Below, in pieces: positions 1 through 7,588 of a stretch of DNA of 37,437 bases (the first letter of the stretch is position 1; each line of letters begins with the position of its first letter). Source of the DNA: an uncultured Oscillospiraceae bacterium. Its GTDB lineage: Bacteria > Bacillota > Clostridia > Oscillospirales > Acutalibacteraceae. The stretch covers positions 1-37,437 of the forward strand of contig URQB01000020.1 of NCBI GenBank assembly GCA_900549825.1, in the 5' to 3' direction. The notes below the pieces were generated by a model, which was not told the origin of the DNA, made no database searches, and worked only from the letters and a program-made list of their open reading frames with translations. A program made the translations under genes and the position numbers.

Positions 1-122
1 GCTTCGCTTCGTAATAAAAAAATAGCCGGTAACTTCCTGCATTTTGCAGGCAGCGGCAAACCTTGATCGGCCAGTTGGCAGAAAGGTCTGCTTTGTTACT
101 CGCTTCGCTTCGTAATAAAAAA
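1..122. repeat. 21-bp direct repeat pair flanking a short hairpin-rich spacer
   Basis: An identical 21-base string beginning GCTTCGCTTCGTAATAAAA occurs at 1-21 and again at 102-122. The first copy may continue beyond the window edge. The spacer holds small hairpins (CCTGC/GCAGG at 37-50, and GCAGA/TCTGC near 79-92) and no open frame. A partial relative of the flanking motif (ACTCGCTTCGATTCG) lies near 4996, between lon and engB. The role is unknown. It could be a dispersed intergenic repeat. Confidence 0.6.
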
Positions 123-125
123 TCA

Positions 126-161
126 GGGGAAGCCGGCGCCAATGCGCGGCCTCCCCTTTTT
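126..161 (-). terminator. Rho-independent terminator of the SASP gene
   Basis: Read on the minus strand this is GGGGAGGCC-GCGC, a short loop, then GCGC-C-GGCTTCCCC, followed by TGATTTTTTATT. That is a GC-rich stem with one bulge and a T-run. It starts 17 bases downstream of the SASP stop codon. The plus strand also reads into TTTTT, so it could act in both directions. Confidence 0.8.
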
Positions 162-177
162 GCCGTTCAGGCAGTTG

Positions 178-375
178 TTATTTCATGCCGTTCTCGTAGG
201 ACTGGATCATCTTTTTGACCATCTGTCCACCAACAGAACCGGCCTCACGGGAGGTCAGGTCGCCGTTGTAGCCCTGCTTGAGGTTCACGCCGACTTCGTT
301 GGCAGCCTCCATCTTAAAACGATTGAGCGCCTCGCGCGCCTCCGGGACGATGCTGGAATTACCGCTTCTTGCCAT
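178..375 (-). CDS. Small acid-soluble spore protein, alpha/beta type
   Basis: A 65-residue DNA-binding protein that coats and protects the chromosome in the developing spore and is degraded by the protease GPR at germination. The family signature is plain: an N-terminal part with PEAREALNRFKMEAANEVGV, then the conserved block NLKQGYNGDLTSREAGSVGG and a C-terminal QMVKKMIQ helix. The GPR cleavage region (FKMEAANEVGV) is present, although the residue after Glu is Ala rather than the more usual Ile or Phe. The start is placed at the ATG preceding ARSGNSS because AAGGAG lies 11 bases upstream. An upstream in-frame ATG would overlap that ribosome site. The gene is monocistronic with its own terminator. 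Transcription by forespore sigma G is expected for the family. Its presence makes the organism an endospore former or a recent descendant of one. Confidence 0.95.
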   Translation of the reverse strand: MARSGNSSIVPEAREALNRFKMEAANEVGVNLKQGYNGDLTSREAGSVGGQMVKKMIQSYENGMK

Positions 376-395
376 TTTGATATACACTCCTTCAT

Positions 396-662
396 TCAAA
401 ATTTACTTTTCGCGTTTGCTTTCCTAGTATCGGATGATCCGTCACAATTATAACTGTAAACTTTTTGTTGTCTTTCCAGCTTTTTCAGAAGGTCAAAATC
501 ATTTTGATAAAGCAGCAAACGAGAGGCCTGATTGATCGAAAAGAGCCTTCCATCGGCCGTTTTTCAAACGTATTCGTCATGCTTTCCAAAATCATGTTGA
601 ACAGAGCCTTTTCTTCTCCGATTTTCTGCAAAAAACAGTTCGTCACAATGTAAAAGTACGAC
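396..662 (-). pseudogene. Possible small gene interrupted by a -1 frameshift
   Basis: From the ATG at 662 the minus strand reads MSYFYIVTNCFLQK...FEKRPMEG and then runs into a different frame. A -1 shift at a TCTTTTCG run (near 550) continues as INQASRLLLYQNDFDLLKKLERQQK and ends just before the SASP ribosome site. Both halves look protein-like (amphipathic, Lys/Glu-rich), which is why it is listed. There is no good ribosome site in front of the ATG, and the start overlaps the inverted repeat at 642-670, so it may not be a gene at all. No family recognised. Confidence 0.25.
425..454 (-). promoter_or_regulatory. Possible forespore (sigma G-like) promoter for the SASP gene
   Basis: On the minus strand GATACTA (425-431) and GTTATA (449-454) are separated by 17 bases, about 50 bases upstream of the SASP start. 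They resemble sigma G -10 (CATAMTA) and -35 (GHATR) elements only loosely. The position is right but the match is imperfect. Confidence 0.3.
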
Positions 663-670
663 ATTGTGAC
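642..670 (-). terminator. Terminator-like hairpin after the phosphoesterase gene
   Basis: A perfect 10-bp inverted repeat, GTCACAATGT / ACATTGTGAC, with a 9-base loop. On the minus strand it is followed by GAACTGTTTTTTG. It lies 28 bases beyond the phosphoesterase stop codon. The T-run is six bases away from the stem, so termination may be weak. An operator is an alternative reading. Confidence 0.55.
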
Positions 671-698
671 GCGCTGTGTGTGATAAGCCAGCTCCGCT

Positions 699-2168
699 TT
701 ATGAAATGACGCCCGGGAAAACCTGCTGCAGCACAAATTTCGCGATTGCGAACACGGTTTCCACCAAAATAGCATACGGCCCCAGGATCTCCTCCATCAC
801 ATATTGCCAGCCCTCCAGCCGGGTTTCCTCCTCCGGCTGCGTATGCTGCTTCATTTTTTCGATGGTATAGGGAGAATCGATGAGCGTATTGGTATCTGTA
901 CGGTATGCCTTGAACGTTAAGCTGTTTCCCTCGAAAGACAGCACGGTATAGACCGCTGCGCGCTCCTGGAAGCTGCTGGCCAGCCACCATTGCTTCGACG
1001 AGTCGTACCAATCGTAAAACTTGCTGGCGGAGGCGGAGCCGCCGGTGAAATAAACGGTTCCCTCCGGATCGATCCATTTGCCATCCTGCGTCCTGATCCC
1101 CTGAACGATCTCATTGCCTTTCATCTGATAAGAACGGGCATAGGCATGGTCGTGACCGGTGAGCACCGCGTCGATTTCGAATTTGTCAAATACAGGCACC
1201 AGGTACTTCCGCAGCTTCGTACATTCTTCATTGTCCGCGTGGTGACCCGGCCCGTAGATGTCATGATGCATCACCACGATCCGCCACATCGCGTCCGGAT
1301 GCGACTGTACGGCGGCTTTGACCGCATCGTAATGATCGAGCGCGTTGTGATTGTTGGTATCCAACACGATAAAGAGCGCGTTTCCATAGGCGAAATAGTA
1401 ATCCCGGCCAAAGACCGCGTTGATTGGGGAGAGCACCTCGTTCGGATTGTTGAAATGGTAGCGGTTGTGCAGTTTCATCCAGTCATGGTTGCCGACCGCC
1501 GTTGCGACCGGCAGGCTGCGCAGGGCGGGAGGCGCGAGGAAGGCTGCATATTCCGACTCATGATTGCCGGAATTCGTCTGATCTCCGCCCGAAAGGACGA
1601 AGCGGATATCCGGATGTGTGCTGAGCGCCGTATTGAGCGTATGATCCCAGCCGCGCGCATCGCCGCTCAAAACCGCGCTGCCCTTTTCGGCGGAACTGAT
1701 CTGGACATCCGTGACAAAAAGCGCCTCAAACGCATTGCTTGTCCCCGTCCGGTACATCGCAGGCTCGCTCCATGTGCCGTCCGTCCCGTATGTATAGTAA
1801 TAGACCGTATTCTCCTCAAGGCCTGTCACCGTGACGAGATTGGTCCGGTACGGCGGCGCGGCCACACGGAAGGAGGCGTAAAACGTACGCGCGTCCCGCA
1901 GGTCGGGAGAACGGCCGATGCGAACTGCGGCCCCGCCTGCCGCAAGCTTTGAGCACCATGCAAAATTGAGCTCCGTCTCATCCGCGCCGGGTGTCAGCGC
2001 GATCTGGGCAAACTCATCCTTGACAGCTTCCCAATAGCCATCCCACTCCTGCTGCGTCTGCGTAAAATCCGGCAACGGAGCGCTTGCGCCGAGCGCATTG
2101 GGCACGGCGCTGAAAGCCAGCACAAGCAGTAGGAAAAGCGCCGTTGCGTTGCGTAGCTTTTTCTTCAT
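699..2168 (-). CDS. Secreted metallophosphoesterase, purple acid phosphatase-like
   Basis: A 489-residue exported hydrolase of the calcineurin-like fold, probably acting on phosphate monoesters outside the cell; the substrate is not predictable. A signal peptide is clear (KKK, a long hydrophobic stretch, cleavage near residue 28, NALGA/SAP). Residues ~60-145 form a fibronectin-III-like domain typical of purple acid phosphatases. The catalytic domain follows, with metal-binding blocks TDVQ (~154), SGGD (~193-196), GNHDW (~226), VVMHHD (~300) and GHDHAY (~338-343). The last ~25 residues are hydrophobic (ILVETVFAIAKFVLQQVF) and could anchor the protein in the membrane. The start is the ATG at 2168, preceded by AGGAGG with ideal spacing; the frame stays open further upstream but without a signal peptide or ribosome site. 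It is divergent from lon and probably monocistronic. Confidence 0.88.
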   Translation of the reverse strand: MKKKLRNATALFLLLVLAFSAVPNALGASAPLPDFTQTQQEWDGYWEAVKDEFAQIALTPGADETELNFAWCSKLAAGGAAVRIGRSPDLRDARTFYASFRVAAPPYRTNLVTVTGLEENTVYYYTYGTDGTWSEPAMYRTGTSNAFEALFVTDVQISSAEKGSAVLSGDARGWDHTLNTALSTHPDIRFVLSGGDQTNSGNHESEYAAFLAPPALRSLPVATAVGNHDWMKLHNRYHFNNPNEVLSPINAVFGRDYYFAYGNALFIVLDTNNHNALDHYDAVKAAVQSHPDAMWRIVVMHHDIYGPGHHADNEECTKLRKYLVPVFDKFEIDAVLTGHDHAYARSYQMKGNEIVQGIRTQDGKWIDPEGTVYFTGGSASASKFYDWYDSSKQWWLASSFQERAAVYTVLSFEGNSLTFKAYRTDTNTLIDSPYTIEKMKQHTQPEEETRLEGWQYVMEEILGPYAILVETVFAIAKFVLQQVFPGVIS

Positions 2169-2351
2169 TCCAAATCCCTCCTGTTTCAAGGGTTCAAATT
2201 TATAAACCCATTCTATGATAAAGCGTTTCAAAATTCCATACCTTCGGGCCAAAAAGTAAATATTCCACCGCAAAGCGCCGCCTTTCCGCTTTTCCTACAA
2301 AAATCCTTTTCGCCCGAATTTCTTTCGTAAAATTTACCGGAAGAGCGCGCC

Positions 2352-2380
2352 TTGATTGTTCCGCCCCGGTATTGTATAAT
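2352..2380 (+). promoter_or_regulatory. Sigma A-type promoter of lon
   Basis: TTGATT (2352-2357), a 17-base spacer and TATAAT (2375-2380). It gives a 5' leader of about 110 bases before the lon start. I see no CIRCE or CtsR-type heat-shock operator nearby. The rest of the 330-base divergent region (2169-2497) holds no gene. Confidence 0.78.
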
Positions 2381-2497
2381 AAACCATCAGGGATTATGCA
2401 TTTTTGTATACGCCCTGCACGTTTTAGGGAAAACAGCTGTTTGCGATCGCCCGGCAAAGAGCAAATGCCTGTTTTCCGCGAAAGGATGGTCAAAGCA

Positions 2498-4924
2498 ATG
2501 AAACGTGAACTGCAAATCGCCACACTGCCCGTCGTCGCGCTGCGCGGGCTTGTCATATTTCCGAAAATGATGCTGCATTTCGACATCGGCCGCAAGAAAA
2601 GCACCGCCGCGCTCAATGCCGCCATGGAGGGCGACCGGGAGATCTTCCTCGTCGCACAGAAGGACCTGCAGGTGGACGACCCGAAGCGGGAGGATTTATA
2701 TGCCTGCGGCGTCGTGGCCTCCGTGCGGCAGGTTCTGCGCCTGCCCGGCACGGACAATATCCGCGTCGTCGTAGAGGGGCGCTACCGCGCGGGGCTCGTT
2801 GAGCTGACGCAGGACGCACCTTTCCTCTGCGGCATTGTGCAGGAGAAGCGCTCAATTCGCGCAAGGGCGGCAGACGACTTGTATCAGACCGCTCTGGTGC
2901 GCCATATCAAAGACCTGTTTGGTGATTACGCCGAAGTCGCTCCCAAGGTAGCGCCCGACATGATGCTCGCGATCCTCGCCAACGACGACCCGGGCGATCT
3001 CGCGGATTTCATTGCAGGGAACATTATGCTCGATTTCACGGAGAAGCAGCGCATTTTGGACGAGCTCAGCCCCATCAAGCGGCTGGAGGCGCTTTCCGTC
3101 ATTCTCACGCGGGAGACGGAGCTACTGAGCGTAGAGGAAGAAATCCAGCAGCATGTACAGGAGCAAATGGATAAAAACCAGCGCGAATATTTTTTGCGCG
3201 AACAGCTGAAGGTTATCTCCGAGGAGCTCGGCGACGCGGACAATCCGCAGGACGAAGCGGAGAGCTACCGCGACAAGATCCTTGCCGCTGCCATGCCGCA
3301 GGAGACGGAGGAGCAGCTGCTGGAAACCTGCGGCCGCCTCTTCAAGATGAGCCCCGGCTCTCAGGAGGCCACCGTTCTGCGCAATTATCTCGACACCGTG
3401 CTCGCGCTCCCGTGGAACCAATTGACGAAGGACCACCTGGACCTTGATGCCGCACGCAGGCAGCTCGACCGCGACCATTACGGCCTTGATAAGGTCAAAG
3501 AGCGCATGATCGAAATGCTGGCCGTGCGCAAGCTGTCGCCGGACATCAAGGGGCAGATCATCTGCCTGGTCGGCCCGCCCGGCGTGGGCAAGACATCGAT
3601 TGCCCGTTCCGTCGCGAAAGCAATGGGCCGCAAATACGCCCGGATTTCGCTGGGCGGCGTGCATGATGAGGCGGAAATCCGCGGCCACCGCAAAACCTAC
3701 ATAGGCGCGATGCCCGGCCGCATTATGGACGCGATGAAGCAGGCAGGCAGCTCGAACCCGCTGATCCTGCTCGATGAGATCGACAAGGTGGGCGCGGATT
3801 ACCGCGGGGACCCGGCCTCGGCGCTGCTGGAAGCGCTCGACGGCGAGCAGAATTTCGCCTTCCGCGATCACTATATCGAGGTTCCTTTTGATTTAAGCAA
3901 GGTGCTTTTTATTACCACTGCCAACGATGCGGGCACGATCCCCGCTCCCCTGCTCGACCGCATGGAGCTCATCGAGCTGGCCAGCTATACGCACGAGGAA
4001 AAATTCCATATTGCAAAAGACCATCTTGTCCCCAAGCAGGCGAAACGCCACGGCCTGAGTGGACGCACCCTGCGCATCCGGGACGATGCGATTCATGCGC
4101 TCATCGACGGCTACACCCGTGAGGCGGGCGTGCGGAAGCTCGAGCGCGCCGTTGCCTCCCTCTGCCGCCGCGCCGCGGTGCAGATTGCCGATGGAGAGAA
4201 GAAGCGCGTCACCGTTACGGCGGGCGAGCTGGGAAGCTTCCTCGGCCCGCAGAAATTCAAGCCGGAAACCATCCGCCCGCGCGACGAGGTGGGCGTTGTG
4301 ACCGGGCTCGCATGGACGTCCGTCGGTGGGGAGACGATGCCTGTGGAGGTTGCTGTGATGGACGGCACCGGGAAGCTGGAGCTGACCGGCTCGCTCGGCG
4401 ACGTGATGAAGGAATCCGCCCATGCGGCGGTCAGCTTTATCCGCAGCCATGCGGATGCGCTGCATGTTGATAAAAACTTTTACAAAGAGAAAGATATCCA
4501 CATCCATGTGCCGGAAGGCGCCGTTCCGAAGGACGGCCCTTCCGCAGGCGTGACGTTGGCCACCGCCCTCGTATCGGCATTGACAGAGATCCCTGTCCGC
4601 CGCGACCTCGCCATGACGGGAGAGATTACCCTGCGCGGGCGCGTGCTTCCCATCGGCGGCCTGAAGGAGAAATCCATGGCTGCCTACCGCACCGGCGTGA
4701 AAACCGTGGTCATTCCCGCGGACAATGTGCCGGACCTTGCGGAAATCGACCCGGCGGTGCGCGCGGGCGTGGAGTTTGTGCCCGCAAGCGAGCTTTCCAC
4801 TGTCTTCCACACCGCGCTGCTTCCGCAAAACAGCCAGCAGGACGCGGCTCCGGAGGAAGCGGAAGCGTCCGTAGACCACGTGCCGCACATAAAACCGCGG
4901 CAACAGCCCGCGGTGGCACAGTAA
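2498..4924 (+). CDS. lon: ATP-dependent endopeptidase Lon
   Basis: An 808-residue cytoplasmic AAA+ serine protease that degrades misfolded and regulatory proteins. It has all Lon parts in order: an N-terminal substrate-recognition domain starting at LPVVALRGLVIFP, a long coiled region around EQMDKNQREYFLREQLK, Walker A GPPGVGKTS (~359-367), Walker B LILLDEIDK (~422-430), and a C-terminal protease domain with catalytic Ser in PKDGPSAG (Ser682) and Lys in GGLKEK (Lys725), the same 43-residue spacing as E. coli Ser679/Lys722. The start is the ATG before KRELQIA, with AAAGGA 11 bases upstream; in-frame ATGs further up lack ribosome sites. The tail after the protease domain (from ~775) is a non-conserved Ala/Glu/Pro-rich stretch. 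lon followed by engB is a conserved Firmicutes arrangement. Confidence 0.97.
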   Translation: MKRELQIATLPVVALRGLVIFPKMMLHFDIGRKKSTAALNAAMEGDREIFLVAQKDLQVDDPKREDLYACGVVASVRQVLRLPGTDNIRVVVEGRYRAGLVELTQDAPFLCGIVQEKRSIRARAADDLYQTALVRHIKDLFGDYAEVAPKVAPDMMLAILANDDPGDLADFIAGNIMLDFTEKQRILDELSPIKRLEALSVILTRETELLSVEEEIQQHVQEQMDKNQREYFLREQLKVISEELGDADNPQDEAESYRDKILAAAMPQETEEQLLETCGRLFKMSPGSQEATVLRNYLDTVLALPWNQLTKDHLDLDAARRQLDRDHYGLDKVKERMIEMLAVRKLSPDIKGQIICLVGPPGVGKTSIARSVAKAMGRKYARISLGGVHDEAEIRGHRKTYIGAMPGRIMDAMKQAGSSNPLILLDEIDKVGADYRGDPASALLEALDGEQNFAFRDHYIEVPFDLSKVLFITTANDAGTIPAPLLDRMELIELASYTHEEKFHIAKDHLVPKQAKRHGLSGRTLRIRDDAIHALIDGYTREAGVRKLERAVASLCRRAAVQIADGEKKRVTVTAGELGSFLGPQKFKPETIRPRDEVGVVTGLAWTSVGGETMPVEVAVMDGTGKLELTGSLGDVMKESAHAAVSFIRSHADALHVDKNFYKEKDIHIHVPEGAVPKDGPSAGVTLATALVSALTEIPVRRDLAMTGEITLRGRVLPIGGLKEKSMAAYRTGVKTVVIPADNVPDLAEIDPAVRAGVEFVPASELSTVFHTALLPQNSQQDAAPEEAEASVDHVPHIKPRQQPAVAQ

Positions 4925-5043
4925 AAAATAGCCGTAAGCTTTTCAGTATCAGGAAGCGGTGTACATCTCTTTGATTGATGTGCAAGTAGCGGTGACTCGC
5001 TTCGATTCGCAGCTCAGATTTTCATACAGAAAAGAGGGATCCC

Positions 5044-5634
5044 ATGCGCTTCGACAACGCCCGCTTCGAGATGGCCTGCGGCACCTTTGCGCAGCTGCCT
5101 ACCTGCACTGCCCCGGAAGTTGCTTTCGCCGGCCGCTCGAATGTGGGCAAATCCTCCCTGCTCAACAAGCTGCTCAACCGCAAAAGCCTGGCCCGTGTCA
5201 GCGCAAAACCCGGCAAGACGATTACGATCAATTTTTACGCGCTCGGCACCGTGCGCCTGACCGACCTGCCCGGCTACGGCTATGCCAAGGTCGCTCAATC
5301 TGAGAAGAAACGGTGGGCCGAGATGATGGAGGGCTATTTTGCCTCGGGGCGGGATATCCGCCTGGTCGTACAGCTCATCGACCTGCGCCATCCGCCGAGC
5401 GCGGACGACCTGTCGATGCTCGACTATCTGGCCCAGATGCAGTATCCCTTTGTAATAGCCCTGACCAAATGCGACAAGCTCAATAAAACGGAGCGTGCCG
5501 CGCGTATGGAAGCGCTGAAGGACGAGCTTGCCGCGTACCCGGAAATCCGCAAAATCCCCTTCTCGGCCGTGACCGGCGAGGGCGCGGAGGAGCTGCGCAC
5601 AGAAATTGCCGCAGCTGTGGAAGAGAACACCTGA
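5044..5634 (+). CDS. engB: Ribosome biogenesis GTPase EngB (YsxC/YihA)
   Basis: A 196-residue GTPase of the TrmE-Era-EngA-EngB class needed for assembly of the large ribosomal subunit. The G motifs are complete: G1 GRSNVGKSS (30-38), the G2 region with KPGKTITINFY (~56-65), G3 DLPGYGYA (74-81), G4 TKCDK (141-145) and G5 SAV (174-176). Length is normal for the family. The ribosome site AGAGGG is close to the ATG. It lies 119 bases after lon on the same strand, the usual partner gene. The gap includes a weak ACATC/GATGT hairpin but no obvious terminator, so co-transcription with lon is likely. Confidence 0.96.
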   Translation: MRFDNARFEMACGTFAQLPTCTAPEVAFAGRSNVGKSSLLNKLLNRKSLARVSAKPGKTITINFYALGTVRLTDLPGYGYAKVAQSEKKRWAEMMEGYFASGRDIRLVVQLIDLRHPPSADDLSMLDYLAQMQYPFVIALTKCDKLNKTERAARMEALKDELAAYPEIRKIPFSAVTGEGAEELRTEIAAAVEENT

Positions 5635-5689
5635 AATCTTTTTGAAGATTTTATGAATAGGACTACGAATGTGAAGGAGTGTTTTGAAG

Positions 5690-6988
5690 ATGTTTGTTTC
5701 AGACTGCCTGGATGTGAATGAGCAGGGGCACCTGACCATCGGCGGGCTTGATACGGTAGAGCTTGCACAAGAATTCGGCACGCCGGTCTATGTGATGGAC
5801 GAAAACCAGATTCGGCAGCACTGCCGTGATTTTGTGGAATCCATGAACGAAACCTACGACGGCCACGGCCATGTGCTCTATGCGAGCAAGGCATTTTCCT
5901 GCAAGGAAATGTGCCGCATCTGCAAAGAGGAGGGCATGGGGCTCGACGTCGTCTCCGGCGGCGAGCTATATACCGCTTTGCAGGCGGGCTTTCCGGCTGA
6001 GCGGATTTATATGCACGGCAACAATAAAACCGCAGAAGAGCTGCAGATGGCGCTTGACGCGGGGATCGCCCGCATCATCGTGGATAACCTTACCGAACTG
6101 CACACACTGAACGCGCTTGCGGCAAAAGCGGGCAAAAAGGCCGGTATCATGTTCCGCATCAAGCCCGGTATCGACGCACATACGCACAGCTTCATCCGCA
6201 CAGGGCAGATCGACTCCAAATTTGGCCTCGCGCTTGAGACGGGCGAAGCGATGGAAGGCGTCCAGGAAGCGCTGAAGATGGAGCATATCAACCTTTGCGG
6301 TCTGCACTGCCACATCGGCTCCCAGATCTTCGACATCGACCCGTTCGAGCTGGCGGCCAAGGTAATGATCGAATTCATTGCAGAGATCAAGCAGGAAACC
6401 GGCTTCGCCGTCAAAGAGCTCAATCTCGGCGGCGGCTTTGGCATCAAGTACCGTTCCAAGGATCGCCCGGAGGCCTACCGCGCCTATATGGGCCGCGTAG
6501 CCAGGGTCGTCAAGGAGCATTCCGCCTTCTGCGGGATCGAAACGCCTGATATTCTCATCGAGCCGGGCCGTTCCATTGCGGGCACGGCCGGTATTACGCT
6601 CTATACGGTCGGCGCGGTCAAAAATATCCCCAACGTGCGCACCTACGTTTCCATCGACGGCGGTATGGATGACAATCCGCGCTATATCCTCTATCAATCG
6701 GACTATGAGGCCGTCTGCGCCAACAAGGCGGACAAGCCCAGGGATATGACCGCCACGATCGCTGGCAAATGCTGCGAGAGCGGCGACCTGATCCAGGAGA
6801 ACGCGCCCATCCAAACGCTTGAGCCGGGCGACATTCTGGCCGTGCTCTCCACCGGCGCATATAACTATTCGATGTCCTCCAATTATAACCGGATCCCACG
6901 CCCGCCCGTGGTCATGGTCAAGGACGGCAGGGCCCGCGTAGTGGTAAAAAGGGAGACCTATGACGACCTGATCCGCAACGATCTTTGA
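5690..6988 (+). CDS. lysA: Diaminopimelate decarboxylase
   Basis: A 432-residue PLP enzyme of fold type III that converts meso-diaminopimelate to lysine, the last step of lysine synthesis. Key residues are visible: the PLP lysine in YASKAF (Lys67), HCHIGS (206-211), the phosphate-binding LGGGFG (~246-251), EPGRS (291-295) and the active-site CCESGD (361-366) contributed across the dimer, then GAYNYSMSSNYN near the C-terminus. The ATG at 5690 has AAGGAG ten bases upstream and is preferred over an in-frame TTG at 5684 that would leave only four bases. It follows engB by 55 bases and may be read from the same transcript. Confidence 0.96.
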   Translation: MFVSDCLDVNEQGHLTIGGLDTVELAQEFGTPVYVMDENQIRQHCRDFVESMNETYDGHGHVLYASKAFSCKEMCRICKEEGMGLDVVSGGELYTALQAGFPAERIYMHGNNKTAEELQMALDAGIARIIVDNLTELHTLNALAAKAGKKAGIMFRIKPGIDAHTHSFIRTGQIDSKFGLALETGEAMEGVQEALKMEHINLCGLHCHIGSQIFDIDPFELAAKVMIEFIAEIKQETGFAVKELNLGGGFGIKYRSKDRPEAYRAYMGRVARVVKEHSAFCGIETPDILIEPGRSIAGTAGITLYTVGAVKNIPNVRTYVSIDGGMDDNPRYILYQSDYEAVCANKADKPRDMTATIAGKCCESGDLIQENAPIQTLEPGDILAVLSTGAYNYSMSSNYNRIPRPPVVMVKDGRARVVVKRETYDDLIRNDL

Positions 6989-7013
6989 TTTCTCAAGCCG
7001 ACTCAATATATGG

Positions 7014-7038
7014 GGCTGTGCAGAGAAACTGCACAGCC
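7014..7038 (+). terminator. Hairpin at the lysA 3' end
   Basis: GGCTGTGCAG-AGAAA-CTGCACAGCC is a perfect 10-bp stem with a five-base loop, 25 bases after the lysA stop. It is followed by TTCCATCTGTCG rather than a clean T-run, so termination is plausible but not certain. Confidence 0.5.
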
Positions 7039-7093
7039 TTCCATCTGTCGAAAAAGTCAGTGGAAGAAAAAAGTGTACAAAAAATGAGATGCG

Positions 7094-7226
7094 ACAGGCG
7101 CTCCATAAAGCCGATATGCGCCTGTGCCGCGCAGGCCCTCCCTTTTCCGATCGGCCGGAAAAGGAAGCAAAAGGGAGGGCCCCGCGCGGCCTGAGTGCAT
7201 GCAAGGCGAATGGAAGGCCTCCGCTT
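7094..7226. other. Cluster of strong hairpins in the lysA-ABC intergenic region
   Basis: Three stems sit in tandem. ACAGGCG/CGCCTGT pairs at 7094-7125. GCCGCGC (7126-7132) pairs with GCGCGGC (7184-7190), enclosing the perfect 13-bp pair GGCCCTCCCTTTT (7134-7146) / AAAAGGGAGGGCC (7169-7181). GAATGGAAG pairs with CTTCGATTC just downstream. A smaller TTTTCCG/CGGAAAA stem nests inside and would compete with the 13-bp helix. Frames through here are Arg/Pro-rich noise. It could be a structured RNA, a lysA 3' structure or an intergenic repeat element. The 600 bases between lysA and the next gene hold no convincing larger gene. Confidence 0.45.
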
Positions 7227-7409
7227 CGATTCCTCTGGATACGAAAAGGAGGACCAGGGTCGTTTTCAGGCTTCAACAAAAATCCGTGTTGCATGAGCCC
7301 ATTCAAAGCCCTTGTGCATGATTGGGGTTTTTGATCAGAAAGCCCATTTTAATCCGTATGAAGTCCCATATTATTTAAATTTTCACTTCACCACAGTTGA
7401 GGCCACAGG

Positions 7410-7438
7410 TTGCTTTTTCAGTTTCAATCGGCTATGAT
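7410..7438 (+). promoter_or_regulatory. Candidate sigma A promoter before a 30-codon ORF
   Basis: TTGCTT (7410-7415), a 17-base spacer and TATGAT (7433-7438). It points toward the small ORF at 7474 and a strong hairpin, against the direction of the ABC genes. Confidence 0.4.
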
Positions 7439-7473
7439 AAATAGGACATAAGTAAGGAGGTTATCTTTTACTT

Positions 7474-7566
7474 ATGGGTGTGACTGCATGTCATATACCT
7501 TTCCAGGCCTGCTATGGCAGGCGCGAAGAGCTGCGGCGTTGGGGGCGCCGCGGCTCTTCGCGTTGA
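7474..7566 (+). CDS. Possible 30-residue peptide read through a hairpin
   Basis: An ATG 13 bases after AAGGAGG opens a 30-codon frame, beginning MGVTACHIPFQACYGRREE and ending in a run rich in Arg, Gly and Ser. Its second half is encoded by the long hairpin at 7523-7561. A promoter-like pair sits upstream. This fits a short leader ORF over an attenuator, but no gene follows on this strand, and the frame could be accidental. The spacing to the ribosome site is long. No family recognised. Confidence 0.3.
   Translation: MGVTACHIPFQACYGRREELRRWGRRGSSR
7506..7561. terminator. Tandem hairpins downstream of the ABC exporter operon
   Basis: GCCTGC-TATG-GCAGGC (7507-7522) is followed at once by GCGAAGAGC-T-GCGGCG-loop-CGCCGC-G-GCTCTTCGC (7523-7561), a 16-bp stem with one G-U-type pair. 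The second stem lies 28 bases beyond the stop of the minus-strand ABC gene. Neither strand has a T-run after it, so the terminator label is tentative. Confidence 0.45.
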
Positions 7567-7588
7567 TATCCTTTGCAGGCGATTCGCC

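Noticed and set aside
990..1952. Plus-strand open frame of 320 codons opposite the phosphoesterase gene
   Set aside because: It is antisense to a gene with a complete signal peptide and metal-binding motifs; its translation is Arg/His/Val-rich noise typical of GC-rich complementary strands.
5966..7306. Minus-strand open frame of 446 codons opposite lysA
   Set aside because: lysA is certain from its motifs; the antisense frame has no recognisable domain and no ribosome site.
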